Assembly: GCA_017560945.1 (NCBI GenBank)
Contig: JAFZDY010000052.1
Location: 1-64,000 of the forward strand
Origin: Bacteroidaceae bacterium
GTDB lineage: Bacteria > Bacteroidota > Bacteroidia > Bacteroidales > Bacteroidaceae
Direction: 5' to 3'
DNA length: 64,000 nucleotides
Both the position numbers and the translations under genes were made by a program. Of the stretch, positions 17,616 to 26,628 are shown in pieces. Position 1 is the stretch's first letter, and every line of letters starts with the position of its first letter. Under the pieces are notes generated by a model, which saw only the letters and a program-made list of their open reading frames with translations, was not told where the DNA came from and did not search any database.

Positions 17616-18674
17616 ATGGCAAATCACAATCACCTTGTAATTATGGCCGGCGGTATAGGTAGTCGCTTTTGGCCTATGAGTACTCCTGAGAAACCCAAGC
17701 AGTTCATCGATGTATTGGGATGTGGACGAACTCTTATTCAACTTACTGTTGATCGTTTTAGTGGAATTTGTCCGCCCGAAAATATTTGGGTGGTAACAAG
17801 TGATAGTTATGCCGACATAGTCAAGGAGCAATTACCCGAAATTCCTGAGGGAAACATCTTGCGCGAACCTTGTCGTCGCAATACAGCACCTTGTATTGCT
17901 TATGTAAGTTGGTGCATCAAGGCACGCGACCCAAAGGCCAATATGGTAGTGACTCCCAGTGACCATATAGTGATGGATGTAATCGAGTTTCAGCGTGTCA
18001 TCATTACAGCACTCGATTTCACTATGCATTCCGATGCTATCCTTACATTGGGAATGAAGCCCACCCGTCCCGAAACAGGATATGGCTATATTGAGGCCGA
18101 TCTTTCTACGGCTTCGGCTCGTAACAAGGAGATTTTCCGTGTTGACTCTTTCAAGGAAAAGCCCGATTTGGATACAGCACAAAAGTATATCAAGAAGAAT
18201 AACTATTTGTGGAATGCAGGTATCTTTGTATGGAATGTCAATACCATCATCAATGCATTGCGTATCTATCAACCTGCTATTTCTGCTATCTTTGAAAATC
18301 TTTTGCCCTACTATGGAACACCTCGTCAACAGGAAATGATTGATAAGGAGTTTCCCAAGTGCGAAAATATCTCTGTTGACTATGCCATTCTCGAGAAAGC
18401 CGAAGAGATATTTGTATTCCCTGCTTCTTTCGGTTGGAGCGACCTCGGAACATGGGGAAGTTTGCATGGGCAGAGCCGTCAAGATTCCAACAAGAATGTT
18501 TGCATAGGACAAGATATCCGTCTGTTTGAAACAAAGAATTGTCTGATACATACCACACAGGAAAAACGTGTGGTGGTACAGGGGTTGGATGGTTACATCA
18601 TTGCCGAAAAAGATGATACCCTGCTCATTTGTCAGATGAGTGAGGAACAGCGCATCAAGCAGTTCTCGGAGTGA
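17616..18674 (+). CDS. manC: Mannose-1-phosphate guanylyltransferase
   Basis: 352 residues. It makes GDP-mannose from mannose 1-phosphate and GTP. Nucleotidyltransferase signature [23 protein letters not shown] at residues 9-31, then [61 protein letters not shown] and [12 protein letters not shown]. Only the monofunctional transferase domain is present (no fused phosphomannose isomerase). First gene of the manC-gmd-fcl set, which takes mannose 1-phosphate to GDP-L-fucose. It has its own promoter-like sequence after the xylA terminator. Confidence 0.95.
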   Translation: MANHNHLVIMAGGIGSRFWPMSTPEKPKQFIDVLGCGRTLIQLTVDRFSGICPPENIWVVTSDSYADIVKEQLPEIPEGNILREPCRRNTAPCIAYVSWCIKARDPKANMVVTPSDHIVMDVIEFQRVIITALDFTMHSDAILTLGMKPTRPETGYGYIEADLSTASARNKEIFRVDSFKEKPDLDTAQKYIKKNNYLWNAGIFVWNVNTIINALRIYQPAISAIFENLLPYYGTPRQQEMIDKEFPKCENISVDYAILEKAEEIFVFPASFGWSDLGTWGSLHGQSRQDSNKNVCIGQDIRLFETKNCLIHTTQEKRVVVQGLDGYIIAEKDDTLLICQMSEEQRIKQFSE

Positions 18675-18705
18675 GCGAATTTATAGTACATTCCTATATA
18701 TAATA

Positions 18706-19797
18706 ATGGATAAGGTTGCTTTAATTACAGGAGTTACTGGCCAGGATGGTTCATTCTTGGCTGAACTTTTGCTCGAGAAAGGTTACGATGTACACGGTAC
18801 CATCCGTCGTTCATCTGTAGACTTCCGAGAGCGTATAGTACATTTGGAGGGAACACCCAATTTCCATCTCCATTATGCCGACCTCAGCGACTCTATGAGT
18901 CTCGTACAAGTGATAGCCAAGGTACGTCCTACTGAGATATATAACTTGGCTGCGCAGAGTCACGTACAGGTCTCATTTGATTCGCCCGAGTTCACTGCCG
19001 ACGTGGATGCTACGGGTGTACTTCGCGTACTCGAGGCTGTGCGTCAATGTGGTTTGGCCAATACTTGTCGCATCTATCAGGCTTCTACCAGCGAACTTTA
19101 CGGAAAGGTCGAGGAGGTTCCTCAAAACGAAAATACCCCTTTCCATCCCTATAGTCCCTATGCGGTAGCCAAACTCTATGGCTATTGGATTGTGAAAGAG
19201 TATCGCGAGGCATACAATATGTATTGTTGTTCGGGTATTCTCTTCAATCACGAGAGCGAGCGTCGTGGCGAGACCTTTGTAACCCGCAAGATAACCCTTG
19301 CGGCCGCACGCATTGCACAGGGAAAGCAGGAAAAACTCTATCTCGGTAACCTCTCATCCCTTCGCGACTGGGGTTATGCCAAGGATTATGTAGAGTGTAT
19401 GTGGCTCATCCTTCAACAGGAGAAACCCGAAGACTTTGTCATAGCTACCGGTGAGCAACACTCTGTACGCGAGTTCTGTTACCTTGCCTTCAAATATGCA
19501 GGCATCGAACTGGAGTTTCAGGGCGAAGGTGAGAACGAAGTGGGAATCGACAAGGCTACTGGCCGCGTGATTGTGGAAGTAAGCAAGGACTTCTATCGTC
19601 CTACCGATGTGGTAAACCTATGGGGCGATCCCACCAAGGCAAAAGAAAAACTCGGATGGAATCCATCCAAGACATCGCTCGAAGAACTTGTACGCATCAT
19701 GGTTGAGCACGATATGGAGAAGGTCGCAGTTGAGCGTGCCAGTGAACACATCAAGACCAATCTTGCCGAGTATCTCGAAAAGGGTATTGTAAAATAA
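18706..19797 (+). CDS. gmd: GDP-mannose 4,6-dehydratase
   Basis: 363 residues from the ATG at 18706, 31 bp after manC. It converts GDP-mannose to GDP-4-keto-6-deoxymannose. Extended SDR fold: [20 protein letters not shown] (NADP loop), [10 protein letters not shown], the catalytic Ser/Glu segment [15 protein letters not shown], the Tyr-Lys motif [13 protein letters not shown], and the substrate loop [20 protein letters not shown]. The family normally starts at this Met; upstream in-frame codons overlap manC and read as Ser/Arg-rich sequence. Confidence 0.96.
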   Translation: MDKVALITGVTGQDGSFLAELLLEKGYDVHGTIRRSSVDFRERIVHLEGTPNFHLHYADLSDSMSLVQVIAKVRPTEIYNLAAQSHVQVSFDSPEFTADVDATGVLRVLEAVRQCGLANTCRIYQASTSELYGKVEEVPQNENTPFHPYSPYAVAKLYGYWIVKEYREAYNMYCCSGILFNHESERRGETFVTRKITLAAARIAQGKQEKLYLGNLSSLRDWGYAKDYVECMWLILQQEKPEDFVIATGEQHSVREFCYLAFKYAGIELEFQGEGENEVGIDKATGRVIVEVSKDFYRPTDVVNLWGDPTKAKEKLGWNPSKTSLEELVRIMVEHDMEKVAVERASEHIKTNLAEYLEKGIVK

Positions 19798-19806
19798 ATG
19801 CTTGTC

Positions 19807-19909
19807 TTAGGCACAGATTTTTTCGCTTTGCTCAACAACTCGTCACTGATTAACACAGTTTTTGTTTGTTTTATGATTTATCTGTGTAATCCGTGTAATT
19901 TGTGCCTAA
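19807..19909. repeat. Dispersed long-armed inverted repeat, copy 1
   Basis: The arms TTAGGCACA (19807-19815) and TGTGCCTAA (19901-19909) are perfect complements about 85 nt apart. The right arm is preceded by AATCCGTGTAATT. The same arm type recurs at 47334, 56412 and 56912. It separates gmd and fcl, which elsewhere often touch. Confidence 0.7.
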
Positions 19910-19921
19910 AAAAATATTGTT

Positions 19922-20995
19922 ATGATTAACAAATCCTCTAAAATATATGTGGCCGGTCATCGTGGCCTCGTAGGTTCTGCCATTTGGAAGAACTTGCAGG
20001 CTAAGGGATATACTAACCTTGTAGGCCGCACCCATCGTGAACTCGAACTCTTGGATGGTGCAGCGGTGAAAAGGTTCTTCGACGAAGAACAGCCCGAGTA
20101 CGTTATCCTTGCTGCAGCCCATGTGGGAGGTATCATGGCCAACAACACCTATCGTGCCGATTTCATTTACGAGAATCTGCAAATTCAGCAGAATGTCATT
20201 GGTGAAAGTTTCCGTCATGGAGTGAAGAAACTCCTCTTCCTTGGTAGCACCTGCATCTATCCGCGCGATGCCGAGCAACCGATGAAGGAGGATGCCCTCC
20301 TCACATCTCCACTTGAGTACACCAACGAGCCCTATGCCATAGCCAAGATTGCAGGACTCAAGTTGTGCGAGAGTTTCAACCTCCAATATGGCACCAACTA
20401 CATTGCCGTGATGCCCACTAACCTCTACGGCCCTAACGACAATTTTCATCTCGAAAATAGTCATGTACTCCCCGCCATGGTACGCAAGATTCACTTGGCC
20501 AAGTGCTTGAACGAAGATGACTGGACATCCGTACGACGCGACATGGATGCCCGTCCTGTAGAAGGTGTCAGCGGTGCCAATACCAACGAGGAGATTCTTG
20601 CCATATTAGCCAAGTACGGCATCACTCCCCATGAAGTACGCTTGTGGGGAACAGGCAAACCCATGCGCGAGTTCCTTTGGAGCGAAGAGATGGCTGACGC
20701 CAGTGTCTATGTACTCGAACACATCGATTTCAAGGATACATACCAGCAGGGTAGTAGCGAAGTACGCAATTGCCACATCAACATAGGTACAGGCAAGGAA
20801 ATCTCCATTGCCGACCTTGCTCATTTGATTGTGAAAGAGGTGGGATTCAAGGGACAACTCACTTTCGATTCTACCAAGCCCGATGGTACCATGCGCAAAC
20901 TCACCGATGTGAGCAAACTCCATGCCCTGGGTTGGCATCACCAGATTGAAATCGAAGAAGGTGTACACCGTATGTATCAGTGGTACCTTTCGTAA
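19922..20995 (+). CDS. fcl: GDP-L-fucose synthase
   Basis: 357 residues. A bifunctional epimerase/reductase that completes GDP-L-fucose synthesis using NADPH. Motifs: YVAGHRGLVGSAIWKNL (NADP loop), LAAAHVGGIMANNTYRADF, FLGSTCIYPRDAEQPMKEDA, the catalytic Tyr-Lys in YAIAKIAGLKLCESFN, and TNLYGPNDNFHLENSHVLPA. An insertion around residues 195-225 (NEDDWTSVRRDMDARPVEGV) is typical of Bacteroidales members. In this order GDP-fucose can enter capsule or O-glycan synthesis. It is separated from gmd by 124 bp containing an inverted repeat. Confidence 0.95.
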   Translation: MINKSSKIYVAGHRGLVGSAIWKNLQAKGYTNLVGRTHRELELLDGAAVKRFFDEEQPEYVILAAAHVGGIMANNTYRADFIYENLQIQQNVIGESFRHGVKKLLFLGSTCIYPRDAEQPMKEDALLTSPLEYTNEPYAIAKIAGLKLCESFNLQYGTNYIAVMPTNLYGPNDNFHLENSHVLPAMVRKIHLAKCLNEDDWTSVRRDMDARPVEGVSGANTNEEILAILAKYGITPHEVRLWGTGKPMREFLWSEEMADASVYVLEHIDFKDTYQQGSSEVRNCHINIGTGKEISIADLAHLIVKEVGFKGQLTFDSTKPDGTMRKLTDVSKLHALGWHHQIEIEEGVHRMYQWYLS

Positions 20996-21021
20996 AAACG
21001 AAATAGTTTACATCTACATTT

Positions 21022-21060
21022 AGGCATAAGGATGGAAAATATCCTTATGCCTTTCTTTTT
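21022..21060 (+). terminator. Terminator of the GDP-fucose operon
   Basis: A perfect 12-bp stem AGGCATAAGGAT / ATCCTTATGCCT with a 7-nt loop is followed by TTCTTTTT. Confidence 0.9.
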
Positions 21061-21318
21061 ATCATCATTCAACTGTTTTATGCTTTGTCAACGAATATAT
21101 ACTTCGTTGGCAAAATAAGATAGCTTCTTTGGCCGATGAAGTATATCTTACTTTTTATGGATAGTTCATATCGACTGAAGGAATACTAATCTTCTGTCTT
21201 GAAGAATGCAATCTTTCGCCCATAAGAATGCATTCCTTCAAGGCTAATCGAATCACGTGTGTTTACCCCTCAAACCATAACTATTTTTGTGAAAATTCTT
21301 AACCGTGATGAAGTATCT

Positions 21319-21432
21319 CCTAAGCCTCACCAGGCGACTCTTAAGCGTAGCCAGATAACGCTTAAGAGAAAAGTTGCTAACGCTTAAGACTTACGATGCC
21401 CACGCTTAAGCATTACTGAACTCACGCTTAAG
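21319..21432. repeat. Tandem ~22-bp array with CTTAAG core (array B)
   Basis: CTTAAG (first copy CCTAAG) recurs at 21319, 21340, 21361, 21383, 21405 and 21427, with spacings 21, 21, 22, 22 and 22. Four copies are preceded by ACG. Adjacent units can form a 9-bp hairpin, CTTAAGCGT (21340) with ACGCTTAAG (ending 21366). Confidence 0.8.
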
Positions 21433-22016
21433 AGATTTTTAGTCAAACTTAACTGTTTGATAATCATCTATAATAAAGTGTTGCTATCATTCGTTATCGC
21501 ATCGATTTATCCACATATACCAACGTAATATATAGACACATTTCTGATAGTTCCACTAAAAAACTTTACACGTCTTAATTGTAATAGCAAAGCCAAAGCA
21601 TGGGAACATATAGTTCCATACTCCATCTCTACAGTTTCAATGTTCATTGCTGGAGTTCTATAGTACATAACCATCGTCTAAAGCAGTTTCACCAATAAAT
21701 TGTACTTTGTAAATGGTACAAGGTACATAAGTGAATGGTTGCTTAACCGAGTTAGTCTAAGTATAAGCGCATTATAAATGCTTATACTCGAGGCATCCGC
21801 ATTTCAAATGCGGATGGACGGACAGCAATAGTTTTTTTTATAAATATCCCAAAAGTAACCACAAAATGTGACTTTCGATCTATCAATATTACACTTTACC
21901 ATAATATTATAGTATGTACACTACACCGTCAACCAGTACATAAAAATATTGCTATAATAGTGAACTGGATTGTAGTCGAAAAAACATCCCAAAACAGCCC
22001 TTTAAACTAAGCCTAC

Positions 22017-22082
22017 CAAACCTATATAGTTTGGTCATCAAACCTCTATAGTTTGGCAATCAAACCTATATAGTTTGGTTTA
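22017..22082. repeat. Tandem 22-bp palindromic array (array C)
   Basis: Three units of exactly 22 bp start at 22017, 22039 and 22061. Each contains CAAACCTATATAGTTTG or a one-base variant, whose CAAAC and GTTTG arms pair. The same unit forms the array at 46889. Confidence 0.85.
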
Positions 22083-22155
22083 CCAGTATTTTAGGGTCGA
22101 AAATAAGCCTATCTCAGTCCGAGGATTTCAAACGGTCTAAACACAAATCGTCAAG

Positions 22156-22221
22156 TATTATAGTATAAATGACAGGAGATTATAAGATAAATGGCAAAGT
22201 ATTATAAGATGATGAGGATAA
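22156..22221. repeat. Tandem 22-bp array, TTATAAGATAAATGGC type (array E1)
   Basis: Three 22-bp units start at 22156, 22178 and 22200, sharing TATAAGAT or TATAGTAT followed by AAATGGCA or a variant. The 24-bp segment 22179-22202 recurs without mismatch at 47074-47097. Confidence 0.8.
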
Positions 22222-22372
22222 TGGGTAATCAAGTGAAATCATCGCCATGGCTATGAGTAAGTCTCTAACTCTTTTCCAAACTTTTCCCCTCGCGTATTGT
22301 TCTTTGTATAAGTATGGTGGGCTTGCGAGCGTATAGCTTGTGGCTCGTAAACTTTGATAAAAGAATAGGTAT

Positions 22373-22882
22373 ATGGGTGAAACAAAATTGAAGGGAAGTC
22401 CTGTGCACTTGGCAGGGGAATTTCCACGAAAGGGAGTAAAGGCGCCTGACTTTACTCTGGTGAAAGGTGACTTGAGTACATTGAGCCTGAGTGAACTGAA
22501 GGGAAAGTATGTGGTGCTGAATGTGTTTCCAAGTTTGGATACTGCGGTATGTGCCACATCGGTGCGCCGCTTCAATCAGTTGGCTACTGATTTGCCAAAT
22601 ACGGAGGTTCTGTGTATATCGCGTGACTTGCCCTTTGCACAGAGTCGCTTTTGTGTGGTGGAGGGGGTGAAGAATGTGACGACATTGTCGGACTTTCATT
22701 TGCACTCAACCTTTGGACGCGACTATGGGGTGCTGATGACGGATGGACCGCTTAGTGGATTATTGGCAAGGGCTGTGGTGGTGATAGATACGGAAGGTAG
22801 GGTGATGTTTACTGAGTTGCTTTCCGAAATCACTCATGAACCCAGCTATGAGGAGGTGCTAAATTGTTTTAGTGACGAGTGA
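22373..22882 (+). CDS. tpx: Thiol peroxidase
   Basis: 169 residues. An atypical 2-Cys peroxiredoxin that reduces hydroperoxides using thioredoxin. Conserved peroxidatic Cys60 in FPSLDTAVCATSVRRFN and resolving Cys94 in SRDLPFAQSRFCVVEG, with GVKAPDFTLV near the N-terminus and LLARAVVVIDTEGRV toward the end. Length is normal for Tpx. It is monocistronic with a strong terminator; upstream lies the 1.3-kb repeat-rich gap. Oxidant defence fits an anaerobe that also carries the Bat operon in this window. Confidence 0.95.
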   Translation: MGETKLKGSPVHLAGEFPRKGVKAPDFTLVKGDLSTLSLSELKGKYVVLNVFPSLDTAVCATSVRRFNQLATDLPNTEVLCISRDLPFAQSRFCVVEGVKNVTTLSDFHLHSTFGRDYGVLMTDGPLSGLLARAVVVIDTEGRVMFTELLSEITHEPSYEEVLNCFSDE

Positions 22883-22925
22883 CCAGTTACTGGTGACCAA
22901 GCCATGCGGACTGAACGCACACTAT

Positions 22926-22960
22926 AAAGGGCGGACCACACGGTCTGCCTTTTTTGTTTT
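22926..22960 (+). terminator. Terminator of tpx
   Basis: A 12-bp stem with two G-U pairs (22926-22937 / 22942-22953, around GGCGGACC ACAC GGTCTGCC) runs into TTTTTTG TTTTTTT. Confidence 0.85.
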
Positions 22961-23155
22961 TTTAGACATATGTACATAAGAACATAAGTTTTTCTTTGAC
23001 AAAAAATATGCAAGCATAAGCAAACAATAGTCAATAGTAACCAGTCACAAGTCACGTTTATCACTTTTATCAATGCTGTGAAGTAGTAGTAGGGGGATTT
23101 TGTGCCAAAAAACTTTAATCTTGGGGCTTTCTTTCGTTAATCCCATGCTTTTACG

Positions 23156-23163
23156 TATCTTTG
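23156..23163 (+). promoter_or_regulatory. -7 element for the PBP1A gene
   Basis: TATCTTTG is 20 bp before the start codon. TTTC at 23132-23135 sits 20 nt upstream as a weak -33. Confidence 0.6.
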
Positions 23164-23183
23164 CACATTATTTGAAATAGAAT

Positions 23184-25505
23184 ATGAGAAAGAAAATTAT
23201 CTATACCCTGTGGGTGTTTTTCCTATTGGCCGTGGGCGGTGTGTTTTCCTTGTTTTATGCCATTTCAAAAGGATGGGTCGGTTATATGCCACCCATTGAA
23301 GAGTTGGAAAATCCGAACTACAAGTTTGCATCGCAAGTTATCTCTTCCGATGGTGAAACATTGGGAACGTGGTCGTATCAGAGAAACAATCGTGTATATG
23401 TGAGTTATCAGGAGCTCCCCCAAAACTTGATAGATGCATTGATTGCTACCGAGGATGTGCGTTTTCGCGAACATTCGGGTATTGACTTCCGTGCCTTTAT
23501 GCGTGCCCTTGTCAAACGTGGCTTGATGGGCGACAAGAATGCAGGCGGAGGCTCTACCATTACACAACAGTTGGCCAAGCAACTCTATTCGGAGGTTGCT
23601 GGAAGTACATTGGAACGATTGTTCCAAAAGCCTATCGAATGGGTGATTGCCGTAAATTTGGAAAAGTACTATTCGAAAGAGGAGATATTGAGTATGTATC
23701 TCAACTACTTTGACTTCAACTATAATGCCATTGGCATAAAGACTGCTTCGAATACTTACTTTGGTAAAGACCCTTGTGAAATGAATGTCGAGGAGAGTGC
23801 CATGTTGGTGGGTATGTGTAAGAATCCCTCGCTCTACAATCCTCGCCGATTCAAAGAGAATGCATTGAACCGACGTAATACAGTGCTCTCTCAGATGGAG
23901 AAGGCTGGTTACTTGAGTGCTGAAGAGTGTGACTCGTTGCAAGAACTTCCTATCGAACTGAAGTTCCGTCGTGCTGACCATAAGGAGGGTATAGCTACCT
24001 ATCTGCGTATGTATCTGCGTGATTGCCTGATGGCAAAGAAACCTGAGCGTAAAAATTATGCAGATTGGCAATATCAGAAATTCTATGAAGATTCCCTCTC
24101 GTGGGAGACCGATCCGCTCTTTGGCTGGTGTAACAAGAATTTCAAAAAGGATGGCGAACCATATAATATCTATACTGATGGATTGAAGGTGTACACCACC
24201 ATCAATAGCCGAATGCAACGATATGCAGAAGAGGCGGTAGATGAGCACGTGAAGAAGTATCTGCAACCGGCATTCTTCAAGGAAAAGAAGGGTAGACGTA
24301 CAGCACCCTATACCGATAAGTTGACAACCGACGAGGTGGAAACCATCCTTACTCGTGCCATGAAGCAGAGCGAACGTTATCGCTTGATGCGCAACGATGG
24401 ATATACGGCAGAGGAGATACGTAAGGCTTTTGACGAACCTCATGAAATGACCGTGTTCAGTTACGAACAGGGTGAGATTGATACTGTGATGTCGTCTATG
24501 GATAGCATACGTTACTACAAGCACTTCTTGCGTTGTGGCTTCATGTCGATGGATCCTATGACGGGTCATGTAAAGGCATACGTCGGAGGACCTGACTTCA
24601 CCCATTTCCAATATGATATGGCTATGGTGGGACGTCGTCAGGTGGGTTCTACCATCAAGCCTTACCTCTATACACTGGCTATGGAGAATGGCTTTACTCC
24701 CTGTGACGTAACACAAAATGTGGAACAGACTATCATTACCGAGGATGGTAAGCCATGGAGTCCGCGTAACACCAGTCGTAACCGATATGGTGAGATGGTG
24801 ACACTGAAGTGGGGATTGGCACAATCGAATAACTGGATTTCAGCATATTTGATGAGTAAACTTAATCCCTATGCCTTCAAGACATTGCTTCACAACTTTG
24901 GTATCCGCAATCTCGACATTCAACCGACTCCATCTCTTTGCTTGGGCCCATGTGAAATATCAGTAGGTGAGATGGTGAGTGCATATACGGCCTTTGCCAA
25001 TAAGGGTATACGTGCCAAAGCGATGTTTGTCACCCACATCGAGGATAACGATGGTAACCTGTTGGCAACCTTTACTCCCGAGATGGAAGAGGTTATCAGT
25101 GAAGAAAGTTCGTACAAGATGTTGGATATGCTTCGTGCCGTTATCGATGAAGGTACGGGTGGACGTATTCGTTCTCGTTACAACATTACCGCTGACATGG
25201 GCGGCAAGACAGGTACTACCAACAATAATTCCGATGGTTGGTTCATGGGCTTTACTCCCTCGCTTGTAAATGGATGTTGGGTAGGTGGTGAAGATCGTGA
25301 CATCCACTTCGACGGAATGGCCTACGGACAGGGTGCATCTATGGCACTTCCTATTTGGGGACTCTATATGAATAAGGTATATGCTGACAAGACATTGGGA
25401 TATTCCCAAGAAGATACCTTCCGCATTCCTCAAGACTATGACCCATGTAGAGGTGTGGTAGAAATGGAAGAAAGCCTGATAGAGTTGGAAGAGTTGTTCC
25501 AATAA
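23184..25505 (+). CDS. mrcA: Class A penicillin-binding protein 1A
   Basis: 773 residues. A bifunctional peptidoglycan synthase at the cytoplasmic membrane. One N-terminal membrane anchor (~4-27). The glycosyltransferase 51 domain (~65-240) has the catalytic Glu in ATEDVRFREHSGIDFRAFMR, then GGSTITQQLAKQL and KEEILSMYLNYFDFN. The transpeptidase domain (~440-730) has SxxK in VGSTIKPYLYTLAMENG (~residue 487), SxN in GLAQSNNWISAYL and KTG in MGGKTGTTNNNSDGWF (~673). The C-terminal tail is acidic (MEESLIELEELFQ). The start is close to a TATCTTTG promoter element. Probably co-transcribed with purN, 29 bp downstream. Confidence 0.95.
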   Translation: MRKKIIYTLWVFFLLAVGGVFSLFYAISKGWVGYMPPIEELENPNYKFASQVISSDGETLGTWSYQRNNRVYVSYQELPQNLIDALIATEDVRFREHSGIDFRAFMRALVKRGLMGDKNAGGGSTITQQLAKQLYSEVAGSTLERLFQKPIEWVIAVNLEKYYSKEEILSMYLNYFDFNYNAIGIKTASNTYFGKDPCEMNVEESAMLVGMCKNPSLYNPRRFKENALNRRNTVLSQMEKAGYLSAEECDSLQELPIELKFRRADHKEGIATYLRMYLRDCLMAKKPERKNYADWQYQKFYEDSLSWETDPLFGWCNKNFKKDGEPYNIYTDGLKVYTTINSRMQRYAEEAVDEHVKKYLQPAFFKEKKGRRTAPYTDKLTTDEVETILTRAMKQSERYRLMRNDGYTAEEIRKAFDEPHEMTVFSYEQGEIDTVMSSMDSIRYYKHFLRCGFMSMDPMTGHVKAYVGGPDFTHFQYDMAMVGRRQVGSTIKPYLYTLAMENGFTPCDVTQNVEQTIITEDGKPWSPRNTSRNRYGEMVTLKWGLAQSNNWISAYLMSKLNPYAFKTLLHNFGIRNLDIQPTPSLCLGPCEISVGEMVSAYTAFANKGIRAKAMFVTHIEDNDGNLLATFTPEMEEVISEESSYKMLDMLRAVIDEGTGGRIRSRYNITADMGGKTGTTNNNSDGWFMGFTPSLVNGCWVGGEDRDIHFDGMAYGQGASMALPIWGLYMNKVYADKTLGYSQEDTFRIPQDYDPCRGVVEMEESLIELEELFQ

Positions 25506-25534
25506 AAAACTAACTTCTGCCTCAAACGAAGAAT

Positions 25535-26125
25535 ATGGACAAGAAGTGCCGCATTGCTATATTTGCTTCAGGAGAGGGAAGTAATGCCGAGGCGATTGTG
25601 CGATACTTCTCCAACCATAGCACCATGGAGGTGATGATGGTGATTTCCAATAATGAAAAGGCTGGTGTGCACAGGCGTATGCAGAAGTGGAATATCCCAT
25701 GTTTTACCATTGAAAAAAGTGAATGGCAACCTGATTCCACGGGCTATGTAGCACTGGAATTGATGCGTAGTAAAGGCATAGACATGATAGTGCTGGCAGG
25801 ATTTCTTGCCTACATCCCTGCCAATATCGTAACTGAGTTCAAAGGACGCATTGTAAACATACATCCATCGCTATTGCCTAAGTATGGCGGTAAAGGAATG
25901 TGGGGACATCATGTGCATGAGGCGGTAATCGCTGCTCGGGAAACTATGAGTGGGATTACCATTCACCACGTGACTGAGAAATTGGACGACGGAAGTATCA
26001 TATTTCAAGCTGAGTGTGAGGTGTTACCAGCTGATACACCTGATTCGTTGACTGCCCGTATTCATAGACTTGAGTACGAACACTATCCACGCATTGTTGA
26101 GCAATTGGGGATGAAGTTGCAATAG
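25535..26125 (+). CDS. purN: Phosphoribosylglycinamide formyltransferase
   Basis: 196 residues. It transfers a formyl group from 10-formyltetrahydrofolate to GAR in de novo purine synthesis. Motifs: RIAIFASGEGSNAEAIVRYF (phosphate loop), VMMVISNNEKAGVHRRM, IVLAGFLAYIP, and the catalytic Asn108/His110 in GRIVNIHPSLLPKYGGKGMW with the later Asp in TEKLDDGSIIF. Length is normal. It follows the PBP1A gene closely and converges with the yjbQ-like gene. Confidence 0.93.
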   Translation: MDKKCRIAIFASGEGSNAEAIVRYFSNHSTMEVMMVISNNEKAGVHRRMQKWNIPCFTIEKSEWQPDSTGYVALELMRSKGIDMIVLAGFLAYIPANIVTEFKGRIVNIHPSLLPKYGGKGMWGHHVHEAVIAARETMSGITIHHVTEKLDDGSIIFQAECEVLPADTPDSLTARIHRLEYEHYPRIVEQLGMKLQ

Positions 26126-26177
26126 AAGTTATTTGTAATATACGATTTCCTCGCGCGTACCTTATATTTATATAGAA

Positions 26178-26591
26178 TCATCCGATTATTGTCGCGACTA
26201 CTCGTCGCGAGCCTCCATCGTGTCTGAATTCACAGAGATAAATGCCTTGCCATGTGCCGAGGTTTAAGCGACCACGCGTAATGGGTATGGAGAGGCTGAT
26301 ACCTGTGAGACTACTCTTGGCATGTGCAGGCATATCGTCGTCTCCCTCGAATGTATGGTAATAGTATGGTTCACGTTCGCGTACAAGATGATTGTAGATG
26401 GCTTCCATATCGTGACGTACATCGGGGTCGGCATTCTCGTTGATGGAGAGGGCGCAACTGGTGTGCTTGATGAAGAGGTTCAGTAGCCCTGTCTCGGGAA
26501 GCGGATGGGGAAGTTGGCGAATAATCTCTTCGGTAACAAGGTGGAAACCTCGTGTACGTGGTTTTAAGGTAAACTCTGTTTGGAAAATCAT
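26178..26591 (-). CDS. YjbQ family (UPF0047) protein
   Basis: 137 residues. The family signatures are GLLNLFIKHTSCALSINENA and DPDVRHDME, with conserved His, Cys and Asp, plus the C-terminal LGTWQGIYLCEFRHDGGSRR. Members are small homotrimeric cytosolic proteins; E. coli YjbQ shows weak thiamin phosphate synthase activity, so the true function is unsettled. It lies 37 bp downstream of the MBL hydrolase gene on the same strand and may be the last gene of the rsmG operon. Confidence 0.9.
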   Translation of the reverse strand: MIFQTEFTLKPRTRGFHLVTEEIIRQLPHPLPETGLLNLFIKHTSCALSINENADPDVRHDMEAIYNHLVREREPYYYHTFEGDDDMPAHAKSSLTGISLSIPITRGRLNLGTWQGIYLCEFRHDGGSRRVVATIIG

Positions 26592-26628
26592 CTTCTTATA
26601 GGATTTACTTACGCAAGCGTTGTATGGC

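Larger units (their letters stand above)
21061..22372. other. 1.3-kb gene-free interval made of short tandem and palindromic elements
   Basis: No credible coding frame exists here. Besides the three arrays listed separately, ~22-bp spacing recurs throughout. TTCGTTGGC (21103) and TTCTTTGGC (21125) are 22 bp apart. AAGAATGC at 21202 and 21224 are 22 bp apart, preceded by GAATAC at 21181. Two GTAC units at 21702 and 21723, each with AATGGT, are 21 bp apart. Palindromes include GGAACATATAGTTCC (21603), AGTATAAGC/GCTTATACT (about 21769-21788) and a CATCCGCATTT/AAATGCGGATG hairpin (about 21794-21816) shortly before a T run. A single DnaA-box-like TTATCCACA occurs at 21507. No tRNA or known RNA gene was recognised. 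Confidence 0.7.

Noticed and set aside
21507..21515. TTATCCACA as a sign of oriC
   Set aside because: It is a single DnaA-box-like match with no second box nearby, no dnaA/dnaN, and no change of gene strand around it.
22180..22575. 131-residue minus-strand frame upstream of and overlapping tpx
   Set aside because: It runs through the conserved tpx sequence and array E1; no family resemblance.
23265..24824. 519-residue open frame antisense to the PBP1A gene
   Set aside because: It lies entirely opposite a clearly conserved gene. Its His/Cys/Ile-rich translation shows no domain and is explained by codon bias of the sense strand. The same holds for long frames opposite gyrA (49948-50790), clpC (52509-53285) and xylA (16456-17196).
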